Positions 19,401 through 35,178 of a stretch of DNA of 64,000 nucleotides are shown piece by piece. Source of the stretch: Streptomyces caniscabiei (GTDB taxonomy: Bacteria > Actinomycetota > Actinomycetes > Streptomycetales > Streptomycetaceae); the NCBI RefSeq assembly GCF_014930365.1, contig NZ_JABXWI010000004.1:372001-436000 (forward strand), written 5' to 3'. The translations under genes and the position numbers were made by a program. Within the stretch, counting starts at the first letter, position 1, and the number at the start of each line of letters is the position of its first letter. Below the pieces are notes generated by a model, which was given only the letters and a program-made list of their open reading frames with translations, did no database searches and was not told the origin of the DNA.

Positions 19401-19690
19401 ACCGGCATCGGCTCCGGCGTCGCCGGGCGTTCCTCGCCCGAGCGGTACACGGACAGGATCTCGTTCGTGGAGGTGTCGCGGACCGCGTTGAACCAGCGGC
19501 GGCAGCCCGCCGCGTGGCTCCAGCGTTCGGCGAAGGGGCCCTTGGTGTTGTCGCGGAAGAAGAGGTAGCGGGCCCACTCCTCGTCCGACAGGGCGGAAGG
19601 GGTCTCGGGGTAGGCCACGTGGGCCTGGCCGCCGTAGTGGAACTCGGCCTCGTCGCGGGGCCCGCACCACGGGCAGGTGATGAGCAGCAT
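16454..19690 (-). CDS. soxA: Fused sarcosine oxidase delta-alpha subunits (SoxD-SoxA)
   Basis: One open frame of 1078 codons holds both subunits. Residues 1 to ~92 are SoxD, with its zinc-type start ITCPWCGPRDEAEFHYGGQA and FRDNTKGPFAERWSHAAGCR. Residues ~143-1078 are SoxA: ubiquitin-like N-terminal region, FAD/NAD-binding core (VVGAGPAGLAAAAAAANSGA) and a C-terminal THF-binding aminomethyltransferase-like domain. SoxD and SoxA are normally separate. They are joined here by a ~45-residue Gly/Ala/Pro-rich linker (about 98-142) encoded by a repeat-like insert. An internal ATG at 19408 (codon 95) with GGAG upstream might also start SoxA alone, but SoxD has no stop. The enzyme oxidises sarcosine to glycine, making H2O2 and methylene-THF. 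Confidence 0.85.
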   Translation of the reverse strand: MLLITCPWCGPRDEAEFHYGGQAHVAYPETPSALSDEEWARYLFFRDNTKGPFAERWSHAAGCRRWFNAVRDTSTNEILSVYRSGEERPATPEPMPVTSQPRPAPPARPAFEDEAVQAEGGSGGAAPRDGTGRGGGGETTQPFRHPTRGRVDRDTTLTFTFDGVEYQGHRGDTLASALLANGVVEAGTSIKLGRPRGIFSAGVEEPNAIIQIEEPFPEPMLPATTVELYDGLVATSLPGQGRLATEPDPARYDAVHAHCDLLVVGAGPAGLAAAAAAANSGARVILADDQPEPGGSLLGTAEHLDWVGETAGLLDAAPEVRVLRRTTVFGYYDDNHLLAVERRTNHLGGAAPDDVSRERVWRIRARRVVLATGAHERSLAFADNDRPGVMLASSARTHVNRHGALPGRRAVVLTTNDSAYAAALDLASAGVDIAAIVDTRPEPGQWAERATAAGIEVLAGHAVTGTEGEPRLTAVSVAPYGESAGRREFAADLLLVSGGWNPVAHLFSQAGGRLRHDEALGSFVPDTCRQAVEVVGAASGLFDTAGSLAQGAAAGARAIEAEGYSAEAPRLPAVAPQPAGTPPMHVYVVPGDSDAPRFVDLQRDVTVADLARATGAGMRSVEHTKRYTTAGTANDQGKTSGVLASGVVAELLGVDVSSLGTTTFRPPYTPVSFAALAGRDRGVLSDPVRTTALHEWHVGHGALFENVGQWKRPWYYPQDGEDMEAAVLRECAATREGVGFMDASTLGKIDVQGPDAGVFLDLLYTNMMSTLKVGMIRYGVMCRPDGMVFDDGTVIRVDRDRFLVTTTTGNAATVLDWMEEWLQTEWPELKVHCTSVTEQWATVALVGPKSREVIGSLAPGLAVANEDFPFMAWRETTVAGIEARVCRISFSGELAYEINVSPWEALTLWEALYEAGAPYGITPYGTETMHVLRAEKGYPIIGQDTDGTVTPQDLGMSWVVSKKKSDFVGKRSYTRPDTVRPDRKHLVGLLPEDPGDFLPEGTHLVADSVLPAPPVPMLGHVTSSYRSAALGRTFALALVKGGRDRIGERLYAPVGDRLVPVTVASPVLYDPEGARRDG
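19266..19399 (-). repeat. Repeat-like insert at the soxD-soxA junction with near-duplicated ends
   Basis: The 11-bp ends are ACGTCCCAGCC (19389-19399, minus strand) and ACGACCCAGCC (19266-19276), 10 of 11 identical, as expected from a target duplication. Start-to-start distance is 123 bp, exactly 41 codons, so the frame is kept. The 112 bp between contain AACGCCGGACGGGCTGG and a GGGTCTGGGGGCGCAGCCCC stretch. Both look like the intergenic repeat or terminator family common in Streptomyces. The same AACGCCGGACGGGCT core forms the perfect terminator hairpin at 31.3 kb in this window. Insertion is inferred, not proven. Confidence 0.6.
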
Positions 19691-19702
19691 GTGTGGGGCT
19701 CC

Positions 19703-20935
19703 CTAGTGGGCCACCGCGGCCGCGCCGTGCTCGTCGACGAGCGCGCCGGTGGTGAAACGGTCGAGCGAGAAGGGGGCGTTGAGGGCGTGCGGGGTGTCGT
19801 GGGCGATGGTGTGGGCGTAGACCCAGCCGACGCCCGGGGTGGCCTTGAAGCCGCCCGTCCCCCAGCCGCAGTTGAGATAGAGGTTGTCGACGGGACTGAG
19901 CCCGACGATCGGCGAGGCGTCGGGACTGACGTCGACGATGCCGCCCCAGGTGCGCAGGACGTGCGCGCGGGCGAAGACCGGGAAGAGCTCCAGGGCCGCG
20001 GCCATCTGCTCCTCGATGATGTGGAAGGCGCCGCGCTGGGTGTACGAGTTGTACGCGTCGATGCCCGCGCCCATCACCAGCTCGCCCTTGTGCGCCTGGC
20101 TGACGTACACATGGACGGCGTTGGACATCACGACCGTGGGGTGCACCGGCTCCAGCAGTTCGGAGACCAGGGCCTGCAACGGGTGGCTCTGGACCGGGAG
20201 TTGGATGCCCGCCATCGCGGCGAGGACCGAGGTGTGGCCCGCCGAGCAGAGCGCGACCTTGCCGGCCGCGATGCGGCCCCGTGTCGTACGGACGCCGACG
20301 ACCCGGTTGTCGATCACGTCGAGGCCGGTGACCTCGCAGTTCTGGATGATGTCGATGCCGGCGGCGTCGGCGGAGCGGGCCAGGCCCCAGGCCACGTGGT
20401 CGTGCTTGGCGATGCCCGCGCGCGGCTGGTAGGTCGCGCCGAGCACCGGGTAGCGCACGTCCGGCGAGATGTTGACGATCGGACAGACGTCCTTGACGCC
20501 GTCGGCGTCGAGCCACTCCGCGTCCACGCCGTTGAGACGGTTGGCCTCCACGCGGCGCACGCTGTCGCGGACGTCCTGGAGGCTGTGCGCGAGGTTCAGC
20601 ACACCGCGCTGGGAGAAGAGGATCGGGTAGTCGAGCTCCTCCTCCAGGCCCTCCCAGAGCTTGAGGGCGTGCTCGTAGATGCCGGCGCTCTCGTCCCACA
20701 GGTAGTTCGAGCGGATGATCGTGGTGTTGCGGGCCATGTTGCCGCCGCCGAGCCAGCCCTTCTCCAGCACGGCGACATTGGTGATGCCGTGGTTCCTGGC
20801 CAGGTAGTGGGCGGTGGCCAGGCCGTGTCCGCCGCCGCCGACGATCACCACGTCGTACGACTTCTTCGGCTCGGGGTCGCGCCACAGCCAGTCGGGGTGC
20901 TCGGGGAGGTCGGCGCCGGGGGTGCGGGGGCTCAT
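19703..20935 (-). CDS. soxB: Sarcosine oxidase beta subunit
   Basis: 410 residues, usual SoxB length. The N-terminus leads into an FAD dinucleotide-binding motif, [38 protein letters not shown] is the typical SoxB stretch near the covalent flavin site. The C-terminus has [20 protein letters not shown]. It carries the amine-oxidising centre of the tetramer. It lies 12 bp upstream of soxDA and 58 bp downstream of folD, in the same apparent transcript starting at dmgO. Confidence 0.94.
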   Translation of the reverse strand: MSPRTPGADLPEHPDWLWRDPEPKKSYDVVIVGGGGHGLATAHYLARNHGITNVAVLEKGWLGGGNMARNTTIIRSNYLWDESAGIYEHALKLWEGLEEELDYPILFSQRGVLNLAHSLQDVRDSVRRVEANRLNGVDAEWLDADGVKDVCPIVNISPDVRYPVLGATYQPRAGIAKHDHVAWGLARSADAAGIDIIQNCEVTGLDVIDNRVVGVRTTRGRIAAGKVALCSAGHTSVLAAMAGIQLPVQSHPLQALVSELLEPVHPTVVMSNAVHVYVSQAHKGELVMGAGIDAYNSYTQRGAFHIIEEQMAAALELFPVFARAHVLRTWGGIVDVSPDASPIVGLSPVDNLYLNCGWGTGGFKATPGVGWVYAHTIAHDTPHALNAPFSLDRFTTGALVDEHGAAAVAH

Positions 20936-20993
20936 CGGACGTCTCCGTCTTCTGAAAGGTGCGGATGCTGCGGGTACGGGGGGACGTGCGCGT

Positions 20994-21854
20994 TCATACG
21001 GCGGTGGCGTTCCTCTCGGCGGCCTCGACGACGTTGGCCAGCAACATCGCGCGGGTCATGGGGCCCACCCCGCCGGGCATCGGCGCGATCCAGCCGGCGA
21101 CCTGGGCGGCGTCCGGGTGGATGTCGCCGACCAGGCCCTGGTCGGTGCGGGTGATGCCGACGTCCAGGACGGCCGCGCCGGAGCGCAGCATGTCCTTGGT
21201 GATCAGCCCGGGTGAGCCGGCCGCCGCGATGACGATGTCCGCCTCGCGGGTGTGCCAGGCCAGGCCCTTGGTGCCGGTGTGGCACAGGGTGACGGTGGCG
21301 TTCTCGGAGCGGCGGGTGAGCAGCAGGCCGATGGGCCGGCCGACGGTGATGCCCCGGCCGACCACGCAGACCCGGGCGCCGGCGAGCGGTACGTCGTGGC
21401 GGCGCAGGAGTTCGACGATGCCGCGCGGGGTGCACGGCAGCGGGGCGTCGACGCCGAGGGTGAGCCGGCCGAGGTTGACGGGGTGCAGTCCGTCGGCGTC
21501 CTTGGCCGGGTCCATGCGTTCCAGTACGGCGTTGGCGTCGAGGTGGCGCGGCAGCGGGAGCTGGACGATGTAGCCGGTGCAGGCGGGGTCGGCGTTCAGT
21601 TCGTCGATGACGTCCTCGACCTGCTGCTGGGTGGCGTCGGCGGGCAGGTCTCGGCGGATGGAGGCGATGCCGACCTGGGCGCAGTCGCGGTGCTTGCCGG
21701 CGACGTAGGCGTGGCTGCCGGGGTCCTCGCCGACGAGGACGGTGCCGAGGCCGGGCGGGCGGCCGCCGGTGGCGGTCAACTTGGCCACGCGCTCCGTGAG
21801 TTCGCGGCGGATGTCGGCGGCGGCCGCCTTGCCGTCGAGCAACTGTGCGTTCAC
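20994..21854 (-). CDS. folD: Bifunctional methylenetetrahydrofolate dehydrogenase/cyclohydrolase
   Basis: 286 residues, normal FolD length. Motifs include [20 protein letters not shown] with the catalytic lysine, [20 protein letters not shown], the nucleotide-binding [13 protein letters not shown], and the C-terminal [19 protein letters not shown]. It turns 5,10-methylene-THF made by dimethylglycine and sarcosine oxidases into 10-formyl-THF while producing NADPH. It is located between dmgO (36 bp upstream) and soxB. The product can be hydrolysed by the PurU encoded at 30.4 kb. Confidence 0.95.
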   Translation of the reverse strand: MNAQLLDGKAAAADIRRELTERVAKLTATGGRPPGLGTVLVGEDPGSHAYVAGKHRDCAQVGIASIRRDLPADATQQQVEDVIDELNADPACTGYIVQLPLPRHLDANAVLERMDPAKDADGLHPVNLGRLTLGVDAPLPCTPRGIVELLRRHDVPLAGARVCVVGRGITVGRPIGLLLTRRSENATVTLCHTGTKGLAWHTREADIVIAAAGSPGLITKDMLRSGAAVLDVGITRTDQGLVGDIHPDAAQVAGWIAPMPGGVGPMTRAMLLANVVEAAERNATAV

Positions 21855-21890
21855 CGGCGGTGTTCCTTCCCTCGGATGTGTGGCTGGGGG

Positions 21891-24404
<2,514 letters not shown>

Positions 24405-24485
24405 TCAATGTGCCTTCCGCACAGGTGGGTGTCAAGGGTCCCGGGACCTCGGAAAACAGGCCGGTGAACGGGCCTGGACACGGAG

Positions 24486-24532
24486 ATGCCCGGTGGGCGG
24501 CGCGCAACCCTCGCGCACCGCCCACCGGGCAT
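24486..24532 (-). terminator. Terminator after the betaine ABC operon
   Basis: A perfect 15-bp stem, ATGCCCGGTGGGCGG (24486-24500) pairing with CCGCCCACCGGGCAT (24518-24532), lies about 34 nt past the stop of the binding-protein gene. The loop itself can form a short CGCG stem. Confidence 0.8.
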
Positions 24533-24566
24533 GTTCCGACCGGATTCCCGCGTCCGGTCGCCGGCC

Positions 24567-25544
24567 CTACTTCAGCCAGGCGTCCACCTTGAGACGGTTG
24601 GCCTCGACCCACTTCTTCGCCGCGGCCTCGGGGGTCATCTTGTCGACGGCGATGTACTTCGCCACGATGTTCTGGTCGTCGTTGGTCCAGCTGAAGTTCT
24701 TCACCAGGTCGTAGGCCGGGCTGCCCGAGTCGGCGAACTTCTTGCTGACGATCTTGTCCAGCGTGTAGACGGGGTAGTCGCAGGCGACCTTCTCGGCGTC
24801 GGCGTCACAACCCGCCTTGTAGTCGGGCAGCTTCACCTTGACCAGCGGCACCTCGGACATGAACCACTGGGGCTCGTAGAAGTAGCCGATCACCCATTCC
24901 TTGTTCTTCTCCGCCTTGCGGAAGGTCTGGATGAGCGCGGTCTCGCTGCCCGCGTACACGACCTTGTAGTCCAGGTCCAGGTTCTTGACGAGGGCCTCGT
25001 CGTTGGTGACGAACGACGGGTCGCCGTCGAGGAGCTGGCCCTTGCCGCCGGACTCGGAGGTCTTGAACTTCGCCGCGTACTTGTTCAGGTTCTTCCAGTC
25101 GGTGATGTCCGGGTGCGCCTTGGCGAGCCACGGCGGCACGTACCAGCCGATCAGGCCTTCGTTGCCGGTGGCGCCGGCGTCCACGGCGGTCTTCTGGTCG
25201 GTGATGTACTTCTTCTTCAGGTCGTCGTGGCCCCAGTTCTCGACGACCGCGTCCACCTCACCGGTCCCGAAGCCCTGCCAGGCGATCTCCTCCTTCAGGT
25301 CCTTCTTGGTGACCTTGCAACCGAGGTCGGTCTCCGCCACGTAGGCGATGACCGCCGCGTTGGCCTCGTAGCCGACCCACGGGTTGACCGCGAGGTTGAA
25401 GGTGCCGCACTTGGCGGAGCTGCCCGAGCCGCCCGCGTCCGAGGAGTCCTCACCGACCTTCGCACCGCCGCACGCGGTGAGGGTGAGACCGAGGACCGCG
25501 ATACCGGCCGCGCCGGCTCTCCATCGTCTTGCTTGCCTTGCCAT
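24567..25544 (-). CDS. Glycine betaine/choline ABC transporter substrate-binding lipoprotein
   Basis: 325 residues, OpuAC/ProX family. A lipobox (LTLTACGG, Cys25) ends the signal peptide. The body begins KCGTFNLAVNPWVGYEANAA, contains AWQGFGTGEVDAVVENWGHD, and has the aromatic-rich IGYFYEPQWF and GLIGWYVPPWLAK segments expected for a quaternary-amine cage. It is the last gene of betB-ATPase-permease-binding protein. The exact ligand (betaine, choline or proline betaine) cannot be read from sequence. The gene is followed by a strong hairpin. Confidence 0.9.
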   Translation of the reverse strand: MARQARRWRAGAAGIAVLGLTLTACGGAKVGEDSSDAGGSGSSAKCGTFNLAVNPWVGYEANAAVIAYVAETDLGCKVTKKDLKEEIAWQGFGTGEVDAVVENWGHDDLKKKYITDQKTAVDAGATGNEGLIGWYVPPWLAKAHPDITDWKNLNKYAAKFKTSESGGKGQLLDGDPSFVTNDEALVKNLDLDYKVVYAGSETALIQTFRKAEKNKEWVIGYFYEPQWFMSEVPLVKVKLPDYKAGCDADAEKVACDYPVYTLDKIVSKKFADSGSPAYDLVKNFSWTNDDQNIVAKYIAVDKMTPEAAAKKWVEANRLKVDAWLK

Positions 25545-25556
25545 GGTCAGTGCTCC

Positions 25557-30150
<4,594 letters not shown>

Positions 30151-30175
30151 GCGCCGAGCCTTCCGACTGTTTTTC

Positions 30176-30211
30176 GTTGCGCATCGTGCACCCGATTGCT
30201 TGTGATGGAAC
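30176..30211 (-). promoter_or_regulatory. Double 17-bp box upstream of betB
   Basis: Boxes GTTGCGCATCGTGCACC (30176-30192) and ATTGCTTGTGATGGAAC (30195-30211), offset 19 bp. The first matches GTTGC-N7-GCAAC with one mismatch; the second has one mismatch in each half. It ends 26 nt from the betB start. Confidence 0.62.
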
Positions 30212-30318
30212 ACCCTGTCGGCTGGTCAGACGGACGTCAAGATGTTGGCGGATGACGATTTGACCATGTGATCACTTACCCGCTCACCCTTGACCGCAGG
30301 CGACGCCGACCCGACCAT

Positions 30319-30354
30319 GTTGCGTATCGCTCACCTTGTTGTGCAATACGCACC
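30319..30354 (+). promoter_or_regulatory. Double 17-bp box upstream of purU
   Basis: Boxes GTTGCGTATCGCTCACC (30319-30335) and GTTGTGCAATACGCACC (30338-30354), offset 19 bp. The pair ends 14 nt before the purU GTG and partly abuts its ribosome-binding site, which suggests repression if bound. Confidence 0.63.
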
Positions 30355-30367
30355 GACGGAGGCCGCC

Positions 30368-31249
30368 GTGTCCATGAGGTTCCCCCGACCGCAACCTGGC
30401 CGTGAGTTCGTTCTGACCCTTTCCTGCCCCGACAGCGCGGGGCTGGTCCACGCCGTGAGCGGCTATCTCGTCAGGAACTCCGGAAACATCCTGGAAAGCC
30501 AGCAGTTCGACGACCGACTTCAGGGCCGCTTCTTCATGCGGGTCCACTTCGACGTCTCCGACCCGAACGTCGACCTGGAGGGCCTGCGGTACCGCTTCGG
30601 CCCCGTCGCCCAGGCCTACGGCATCTCGTGGTCCCTCAGCGACGCCGCCACGCCGACCCGGACCCTGATCATGGTGTCCAAGTTCGGGCACTGCCTGAAC
30701 GACCTGCTCTTCCGCCAGCGGGCGGGCGCGCTCAACATCGAGATCCCCGCGATCGTCTCCAACCACCGGGAGTTCGAGAAGCTCGCGGAGACGTACGACA
30801 TCCCCTTCCACCACGTGCCGGTCACCCGGGACACCAAGCCCGAGGCCGAGGCACGGCTGCTCGAACTCGTCCGTGAGCTGGACGTCGACCTGGTCGTACT
30901 GGCCCGCTACATGCAGATCCTCTCCGACGACCTGTGCAAGCAGCTGGAGGGTCGCGCCATCAACATCCACCACTCCTTCCTCCCCAGCTTCAAGGGCGCG
31001 CGCCCCTACGACCAGGCCTACGACCGCGGGGTGAAGCTCGTCGGCGCGACGGCGCACTATGTGACGTCGGACCTGGACGAGGGCCAGATCATCGAGCAGG
31101 ACGTGGTCCGGGTGGACCACTCGCTGGACCCCGGCGCGCTGGTCACGGTCGGCCGGGACGTGGAGGCCCAGGTGCTCGCGCACGCCGTGAAGTGGCACAG
31201 CGAGAGCCGGGTGATGGTCGAGGGCAACCGCACGGTCGTCTTCCGCTGA
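30368..31249 (+). CDS. purU: Formyltetrahydrofolate deformylase
   Basis: 293 residues. The N-terminal ACT domain (FVLTLSCPDSAGLVHAVSGYL) is followed by a formyltransferase-type catalytic domain with MVSKFGHCLNDLLFR and INIHHSFLPSFKGARPYDQAY, containing the conserved Asn and His. It releases formate from 10-formyl-THF, returning free THF for dimethylglycine and sarcosine oxidation. The GTG at 30368 has GGAGG 5 nt upstream; an ATG two codons later is an alternative. It is the only island enzyme gene on the plus strand. Its formate is presumably oxidised by the FdhF-type enzyme. Confidence 0.93.
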   Translation: MSMRFPRPQPGREFVLTLSCPDSAGLVHAVSGYLVRNSGNILESQQFDDRLQGRFFMRVHFDVSDPNVDLEGLRYRFGPVAQAYGISWSLSDAATPTRTLIMVSKFGHCLNDLLFRQRAGALNIEIPAIVSNHREFEKLAETYDIPFHHVPVTRDTKPEAEARLLELVRELDVDLVVLARYMQILSDDLCKQLEGRAINIHHSFLPSFKGARPYDQAYDRGVKLVGATAHYVTSDLDEGQIIEQDVVRVDHSLDPGALVTVGRDVEAQVLAHAVKWHSESRVMVEGNRTVVFR

Positions 31250-31297
31250 GCGGGACGGCCTCCGTATACGAACGCCGGGTACGACACGGCACGACAC

Positions 31298-31332
31298 GAA
31301 CGCCGGACGGGCTGGGAGCCCGTCCGGCGTTC
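31298..31332. terminator. Bidirectional terminator between purU and metF
   Basis: A perfect 16-bp stem (GAACGCCGGACGGGCT, 31298-31313) with a 3-nt loop sits between two convergent stop codons. Its core sequence also occurs in the soxD-soxA insert. Confidence 0.88.
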
Positions 31333-31358
31333 GGCGTTCGGCGTGAGGGAGCGGGCGC

Positions 31359-32195
31359 TCAGCCCTCCAGCCGGTCGAGCAGGGCCCGCCGCCAGCTCTC
31401 CGTCTCGGCGATCTGGTTGAAGGTGAACAGGTGCAGGCCCGCCACCCCGGACGCGGGGTCGGTGAGGGCGTCCCCCGTGCGTGTGAGCAGCTTCTCGGGC
31501 GAGTAGCCGCCGGGCGCGGCGAAGCGCACGAACCACGAGGCGTGCTTGGTCAGGAAGCGGGTCGACTCCCCCACCCCGATCTTCGTCGCCATCGCCAGCA
31601 GCTTCGCCCGCTGCACGGGCCCCGCGACGCCCACATGGACCGGCAGGGTCACCTCCCGCCGCCGTACCCGGGCGAGCCAGTCCCCGAGCACCCGCGGGTC
31701 GAAGCAGAGGTTGCTCACGATGTACGTGGCGTGCTCGCGCTTGTCCCACATCGCCTGGACGGTGACGTCGTCGTGGATGAGCGGATGGCTCTCGGGATAG
31801 CCGGTGACGCCGACCCGGGCGAAGGGCCGGCCCAGCTCGCTCAGCCGCCGGAGCACGGGCAGCGCCCCGTCGTAGGACCCGGCCGGCGGGTCGGCGTCCC
31901 CCGCGGGTACGAACACGTCGTCCACGCCCGCCTCGCGCAGCCGGTCCACGACCTCCTTGAGGTGCAGGTCGTCCCGCAGGAGCCGGGCGGGGACGTGCGG
32001 GACGACACGGTAGCCGTGCGCGGAGAGCCGTCCGGCGAGGTCGAGGGTCGGTTCCAGGCCCTTGACCGGCGACGCCGTCACGGTGACGACGATGTCGCGC
32101 GGGACATGGGTGAGGACCTTCTCCTCGGTGGTCTTCGCCGGCAGCACCTCGTAGCGGACGGATCTCAGCAGTGTGTGCAGCCCCCCGGTGCCCAT
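31359..32195 (-). CDS. Methylenetetrahydrofolate reductase family protein
   Basis: 278 residues with the MTHFR barrel pattern: ITVTASP-like DIVVTVTASPVKGLEPT, GYRVVPHVPARLLRD, GVDDVFVPAGD, VTGYPESHPLI, and the C-terminal GLHLFTFNQIAETESWRRAL. It would reduce 5,10-methylene-THF to 5-methyl-THF, diverting methyl carbon to methionine synthesis. It is slightly short for MetF and distinct enough that it may be a catabolic variant. It starts 3 nt after the betA stop, so it is surely co-transcribed with choline dehydrogenase. Confidence 0.8.
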   Translation of the reverse strand: MGTGGLHTLLRSVRYEVLPAKTTEEKVLTHVPRDIVVTVTASPVKGLEPTLDLAGRLSAHGYRVVPHVPARLLRDDLHLKEVVDRLREAGVDDVFVPAGDADPPAGSYDGALPVLRRLSELGRPFARVGVTGYPESHPLIHDDVTVQAMWDKREHATYIVSNLCFDPRVLGDWLARVRRREVTLPVHVGVAGPVQRAKLLAMATKIGVGESTRFLTKHASWFVRFAAPGGYSPEKLLTRTGDALTDPASGVAGLHLFTFNQIAETESWRRALLDRLEG

Positions 32196-32198
32196 GGT

Positions 32199-33869
32199 CT
32201 AGTCCGCCTGCTTCTGGACGTCACGGTGGCGGTAGTACGCGGCCTTCGACGCCGCCAGCGGCTCCTTGCCGAGGATGAGGTCGGCGGCCTTCTCGGCGAT
32301 CATCATCACCGGCGCATAGATGTTGCCGTTGGTCACGTAGGGCATGACGGAGGCGTCCACCACCCGCAGGCCGTCCACGCCGTGCACGCGCATGCTGGTG
32401 GGGTCGACGACGGACATCTCGTCGGTGCCCATCTTGCAGGTGCAGGACGGGTGCAGGGCGGTCTCGCCGTCCTTGGCGACCCAGGCGAGGATCTCCTCGT
32501 CCGACTCGACGGACGGGCCGGGCGAGACCTCCCCGTCGTTGTAGGGGGCGAGCGCCGGCTGGTTGAGGAGCTTGCGGGCGACCCGGATCGCCTCGACCCA
32601 CTCGCGGCGGTCCTGCTCGGTGGAGAGGTAGTTGAAGCGCAGGGCGGGGTGCTGGCGCGGGTCCTTGCTCTTGATCTTCACCGAGCCGATGGCGTCGGAG
32701 TACATGGGCCCGACGTGCACCTGGTAGCCGTGGCCGCCGGCCGGCACGGAGCCGTCGTAACGGACCGCGATCGGCAGGAAGTGGAACATCAGGTTGGGGT
32801 AGTCGACGTCGTCGTTGCTGCGGGCGAACCCGCCGGCCTCGAAGTGGTTGGTGGCGGCCGGGCCCTTGCGGAAGAGCCACTGGAGCCCGATGAAGGGCGC
32901 ACGCCACTTCGCCAGGTACGGCTGCATGGAGACGGGCTGCTTGCAGGCGTACTGGATGTAGACCTCCAGGTGGTCCTGCATGTTCTCGCCGACGCCCGGG
33001 AGATCGTGGACGACGTCGATGCCCAGGGCCCGGAGTTCGGCGGCGTTGCCCACGCCGGAGAGCTGGAGCAGCTGCGGGGAGTTGATCGCGCCGCCGCAGA
33101 GGATGACCTCCTTGGCGCGGACCTGCCGCGGGGCGCCCTTGCCGCGCTGGTACTCGACGCCGACGGCCTTCTTGCCCTCGAACAGGACACGGGTGACGAG
33201 GGCGCGGGTGGTGACGGTGAGGTTGGGGCGTCTGCGGACGGGCTTCAGATACGCCTTCGAGGCCGAGAGGCGACGACCGCGGTGGACATTCCGGTCGAAC
33301 TTGGCGAAACCTTCCTGTCTGTAGCCGTTGACGTCGTCGGTGGGGGCGTAGCCCGCCTCCTCGGTGGCCTTGAGGAAGGCGCCGAAGAGCGGGTTCGACG
33401 CCGGGCCGCGCTCCAGGACGAGGGGGCCGTCGTGGCCACGGAACTCGTCGTCCGGGTCGGCCGCGAGACAGTTCTCCATCCGGCGGAAGTACGGCAGACA
33501 GTGCGCGTAGTCCCAGGTCTCCATGCCCGGGTCGGCCGCCCAGCGCTCGTAGTCCATGGGGTTGCCGCGCTGGAAGATCATGCCGTTGATGCTGCTGGAG
33601 CCGCCCAGCACCTTGCCGCGCGCGTGGTAGACGCGGCGGCCGCCCATGTGGGGCTCGGGCTCGGACTCGTACTTCCAGTCGTAGAAGCGGCTGCCGATCG
33701 GGTAGGTCAACGCCGCGGGCATGTGGATGAAGACGTCCCACGGGAAGTCCGTCCGGCCCGCTTCCAGGACCAGGACTCGGTTCGCCGGGTCGGCGGACAG
33801 CCTGTTTGCCAGTGCACTGCCCGCGGAACCACCACCGACGATGACGAAGTCGTACTGCACAGGAGCCAT
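32199..33869 (-). CDS. betA: Choline dehydrogenase (GMC oxidoreductase)
   Basis: 556 residues. The FAD-binding [18 protein letters not shown] is at the N-terminus. GMC signature 1 is in [20 protein letters not shown] and signature 2 in [16 protein letters not shown]. The active-site region near the C-terminus is [11 protein letters not shown], then [21 protein letters not shown]. It oxidises choline to betaine aldehyde and possibly on to betaine. The ATG at 33869 immediately precedes the FAD motif; an upstream in-frame ATG adds only 13 unlikely residues. It is divergent from iclR2 across a shared paired box. Confidence 0.92.
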   Translation of the reverse strand: MAPVQYDFVIVGGGSAGSALANRLSADPANRVLVLEAGRTDFPWDVFIHMPAALTYPIGSRFYDWKYESEPEPHMGGRRVYHARGKVLGGSSSINGMIFQRGNPMDYERWAADPGMETWDYAHCLPYFRRMENCLAADPDDEFRGHDGPLVLERGPASNPLFGAFLKATEEAGYAPTDDVNGYRQEGFAKFDRNVHRGRRLSASKAYLKPVRRRPNLTVTTRALVTRVLFEGKKAVGVEYQRGKGAPRQVRAKEVILCGGAINSPQLLQLSGVGNAAELRALGIDVVHDLPGVGENMQDHLEVYIQYACKQPVSMQPYLAKWRAPFIGLQWLFRKGPAATNHFEAGGFARSNDDVDYPNLMFHFLPIAVRYDGSVPAGGHGYQVHVGPMYSDAIGSVKIKSKDPRQHPALRFNYLSTEQDRREWVEAIRVARKLLNQPALAPYNDGEVSPGPSVESDEEILAWVAKDGETALHPSCTCKMGTDEMSVVDPTSMRVHGVDGLRVVDASVMPYVTNGNIYAPVMMIAEKAADLILGKEPLAASKAAYYRHRDVQKQAD

Positions 33870-33917
33870 GGTGCCTCGTCTCGCTCGCGCCGTAGATATG
33901 CGAGGCATGCTAGACCG

Positions 33918-33953
33918 GTAGCGCTATACGCACCAGGTTGCGAACAACGCAAC
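33918..33953. promoter_or_regulatory. Double 17-bp box between betA and iclR2
   Basis: Boxes GTAGCGCTATACGCACC (33918-33934) and GTTGCGAACAACGCAAC (33937-33953), offset 19 bp. The second is a perfect palindrome, GTTGCG-N5-CGCAAC, the best single site in the window. It is 49 nt from betA and 66 nt from iclR2, so it may serve both, including autoregulation. Confidence 0.7.
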
Positions 33954-34006
33954 TTCGGGAACTTGGTTTCGGGGCGGTTACTTGCAGGTGTGTTGTTTAC
34001 TGCGCG

Positions 34007-34018
34007 TATAGTTTCACT
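34007..34018 (+). promoter_or_regulatory. -10 element of a probable leaderless iclR2 promoter
   Basis: TATAGT at 34007-34012 is followed by 6 nt and then the GTG at 34019. No ribosome-binding site precedes the start. TTGCAG at 33982-33987 could be a -35 element with a long 19-nt spacer. Confidence 0.55.
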
Positions 34019-34822
34019 GTGAGCAACTTCAGCCTTGAGACAGAAACGTCGAATTCACACGCGGGCGCGGGCGGTGTGCAGTCGGTCGACCGCGCCATCA
34101 GCGTCCTGGAGATCCTCGCGCAGCGCGGCGAAGCCGGCGTCAGCGAGGTGGCGGCGGAGATCGAGGTGCACAAGTCCACGGCCTTCCGTCTCCTCGGCGC
34201 ACTGGAGGCGCGCGGTCTGGTGGAGCAGGCCGGCGAGCGCGGCAAGTACCGGCTCGGCTTCGGCATCGTGCGCCTGGCCGGCGCGGTCACCGGGCGTATC
34301 GACATCACCCAGCAGGGCCGTCCCGTCTGCGAGCGGCTGGCCGAGGAGATCGGTGAGACCGTCAACATCGCCGTGATGCAGGAGCATTACGCGATCAACC
34401 TGTACCAGGTGCGCGGGCCCGGGGCCATCACCGCGCACAACTGGGTGGGCCAACTGACCCCCCTGCACGCCACGTCGAGCGGCAAGATCCTGCTGGCCCA
34501 CCTGCCGGCGAAGGAGCGTGCCGCGCTGCTCGCCGACGCGGGTCTGAAGAAGGTCACCCCGCACACCATCACCGCGAAGACGAAGCTGGAGAAGAACCTC
34601 CTCGCCGCACAGGAGCGGGGCTACGCCTTCACGCTGGAGGAGTTGGAGATCGGCCTGCACGCCATGGCCGCGCCCGTTCGCAACCGGGACGGCGAGGTCA
34701 TCGCCGCCCTCAGCGCATCCGGCCCCTCCTACCGCTTCACCGAGGAGCGCCTGCACGAACTGTCCCCGGTACTGGTCAAGGGCGCCGCCGAGATCAGCCA
34801 CCGGATGGGCTACCTGGGCTGA
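34019..34822 (+). CDS. IclR-family transcriptional regulator (copy 2)
   Basis: 267 residues, very similar to the regulator at 14.1-14.9 kb across the whole chain and nearly identical in the winged helix-turn-helix (VHKSTAFRLLGALEARGLVEQ). The effector domain has HATSSGKILLAHLPAKER and HAMAAPVRNRDGEVIAALS. The GTG start codon fits a leaderless transcript. An upstream in-frame ATG at 33938 lies inside the operator pair and is rejected. It lies next to the second oxygenase set, as copy 1 lies next to the first, so the pair probably arose by duplication. The two may respond to different amines while sharing operators. Confidence 0.88.
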   Translation: MSNFSLETETSNSHAGAGGVQSVDRAISVLEILAQRGEAGVSEVAAEIEVHKSTAFRLLGALEARGLVEQAGERGKYRLGFGIVRLAGAVTGRIDITQQGRPVCERLAEEIGETVNIAVMQEHYAINLYQVRGPGAITAHNWVGQLTPLHATSSGKILLAHLPAKERAALLADAGLKKVTPHTITAKTKLEKNLLAAQERGYAFTLEELEIGLHAMAAPVRNRDGEVIAALSASGPSYRFTEERLHELSPVLVKGAAEISHRMGYLG

Positions 34823-35178
34823 TTCACCGTTCCTGAGGACTGGGCAGGAGTGAGCCTGACTCAGTCGCACGCCCCGAACGGTCTTGAGCGCTCCCCCACT
34901 GCCTTAAGGGCGTGGGAGGTACCCCCAGATCCCCCGCGTACTCAACCCCGAGGCAGCGACACGCATCCTGTGCGTGGTCCGATCCCGGGAGGCCGGTTCC
35001 CTGTGCGACTTGGCCATATGGGTACGGCCAGAGGCGACGGAGAGGCCCCGAACCATCCTTCTGGTGGAGCGGGGGCCCCGCAGGCTGGCGCCATATCCGG
35101 CGTCCAGATCGCAAGCCCACCGTAGCCCGAACGGCCCAGGACGCCGCAAGCCAGGAAGCCGACCATCACACGATCGAG
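34823..35178. other. Non-coding stretch with palindrome, possible mobile-element remnant
   Basis: 356 bp between convergent stops. It holds an imperfect palindrome at 34891-34919 (CTCCC...GCC, TTAA centre, GGGCGTGGGAG) of a kind often seen beside Streptomyces repeats. I see no double box and no convincing gene; several short frames are open on both strands but resemble nothing I can name. The gbcA2 reading frame runs a dozen codons beyond where copy 1 ends before stopping at the edge of this stretch, consistent with an insertion here. Confidence 0.4.

Noticed and set aside
34850..35169. Small hypothetical genes on either strand
   Set aside because: All overlapping frames are open to a similar extent, none has a good ribosome-binding site, and compositions look non-coding.
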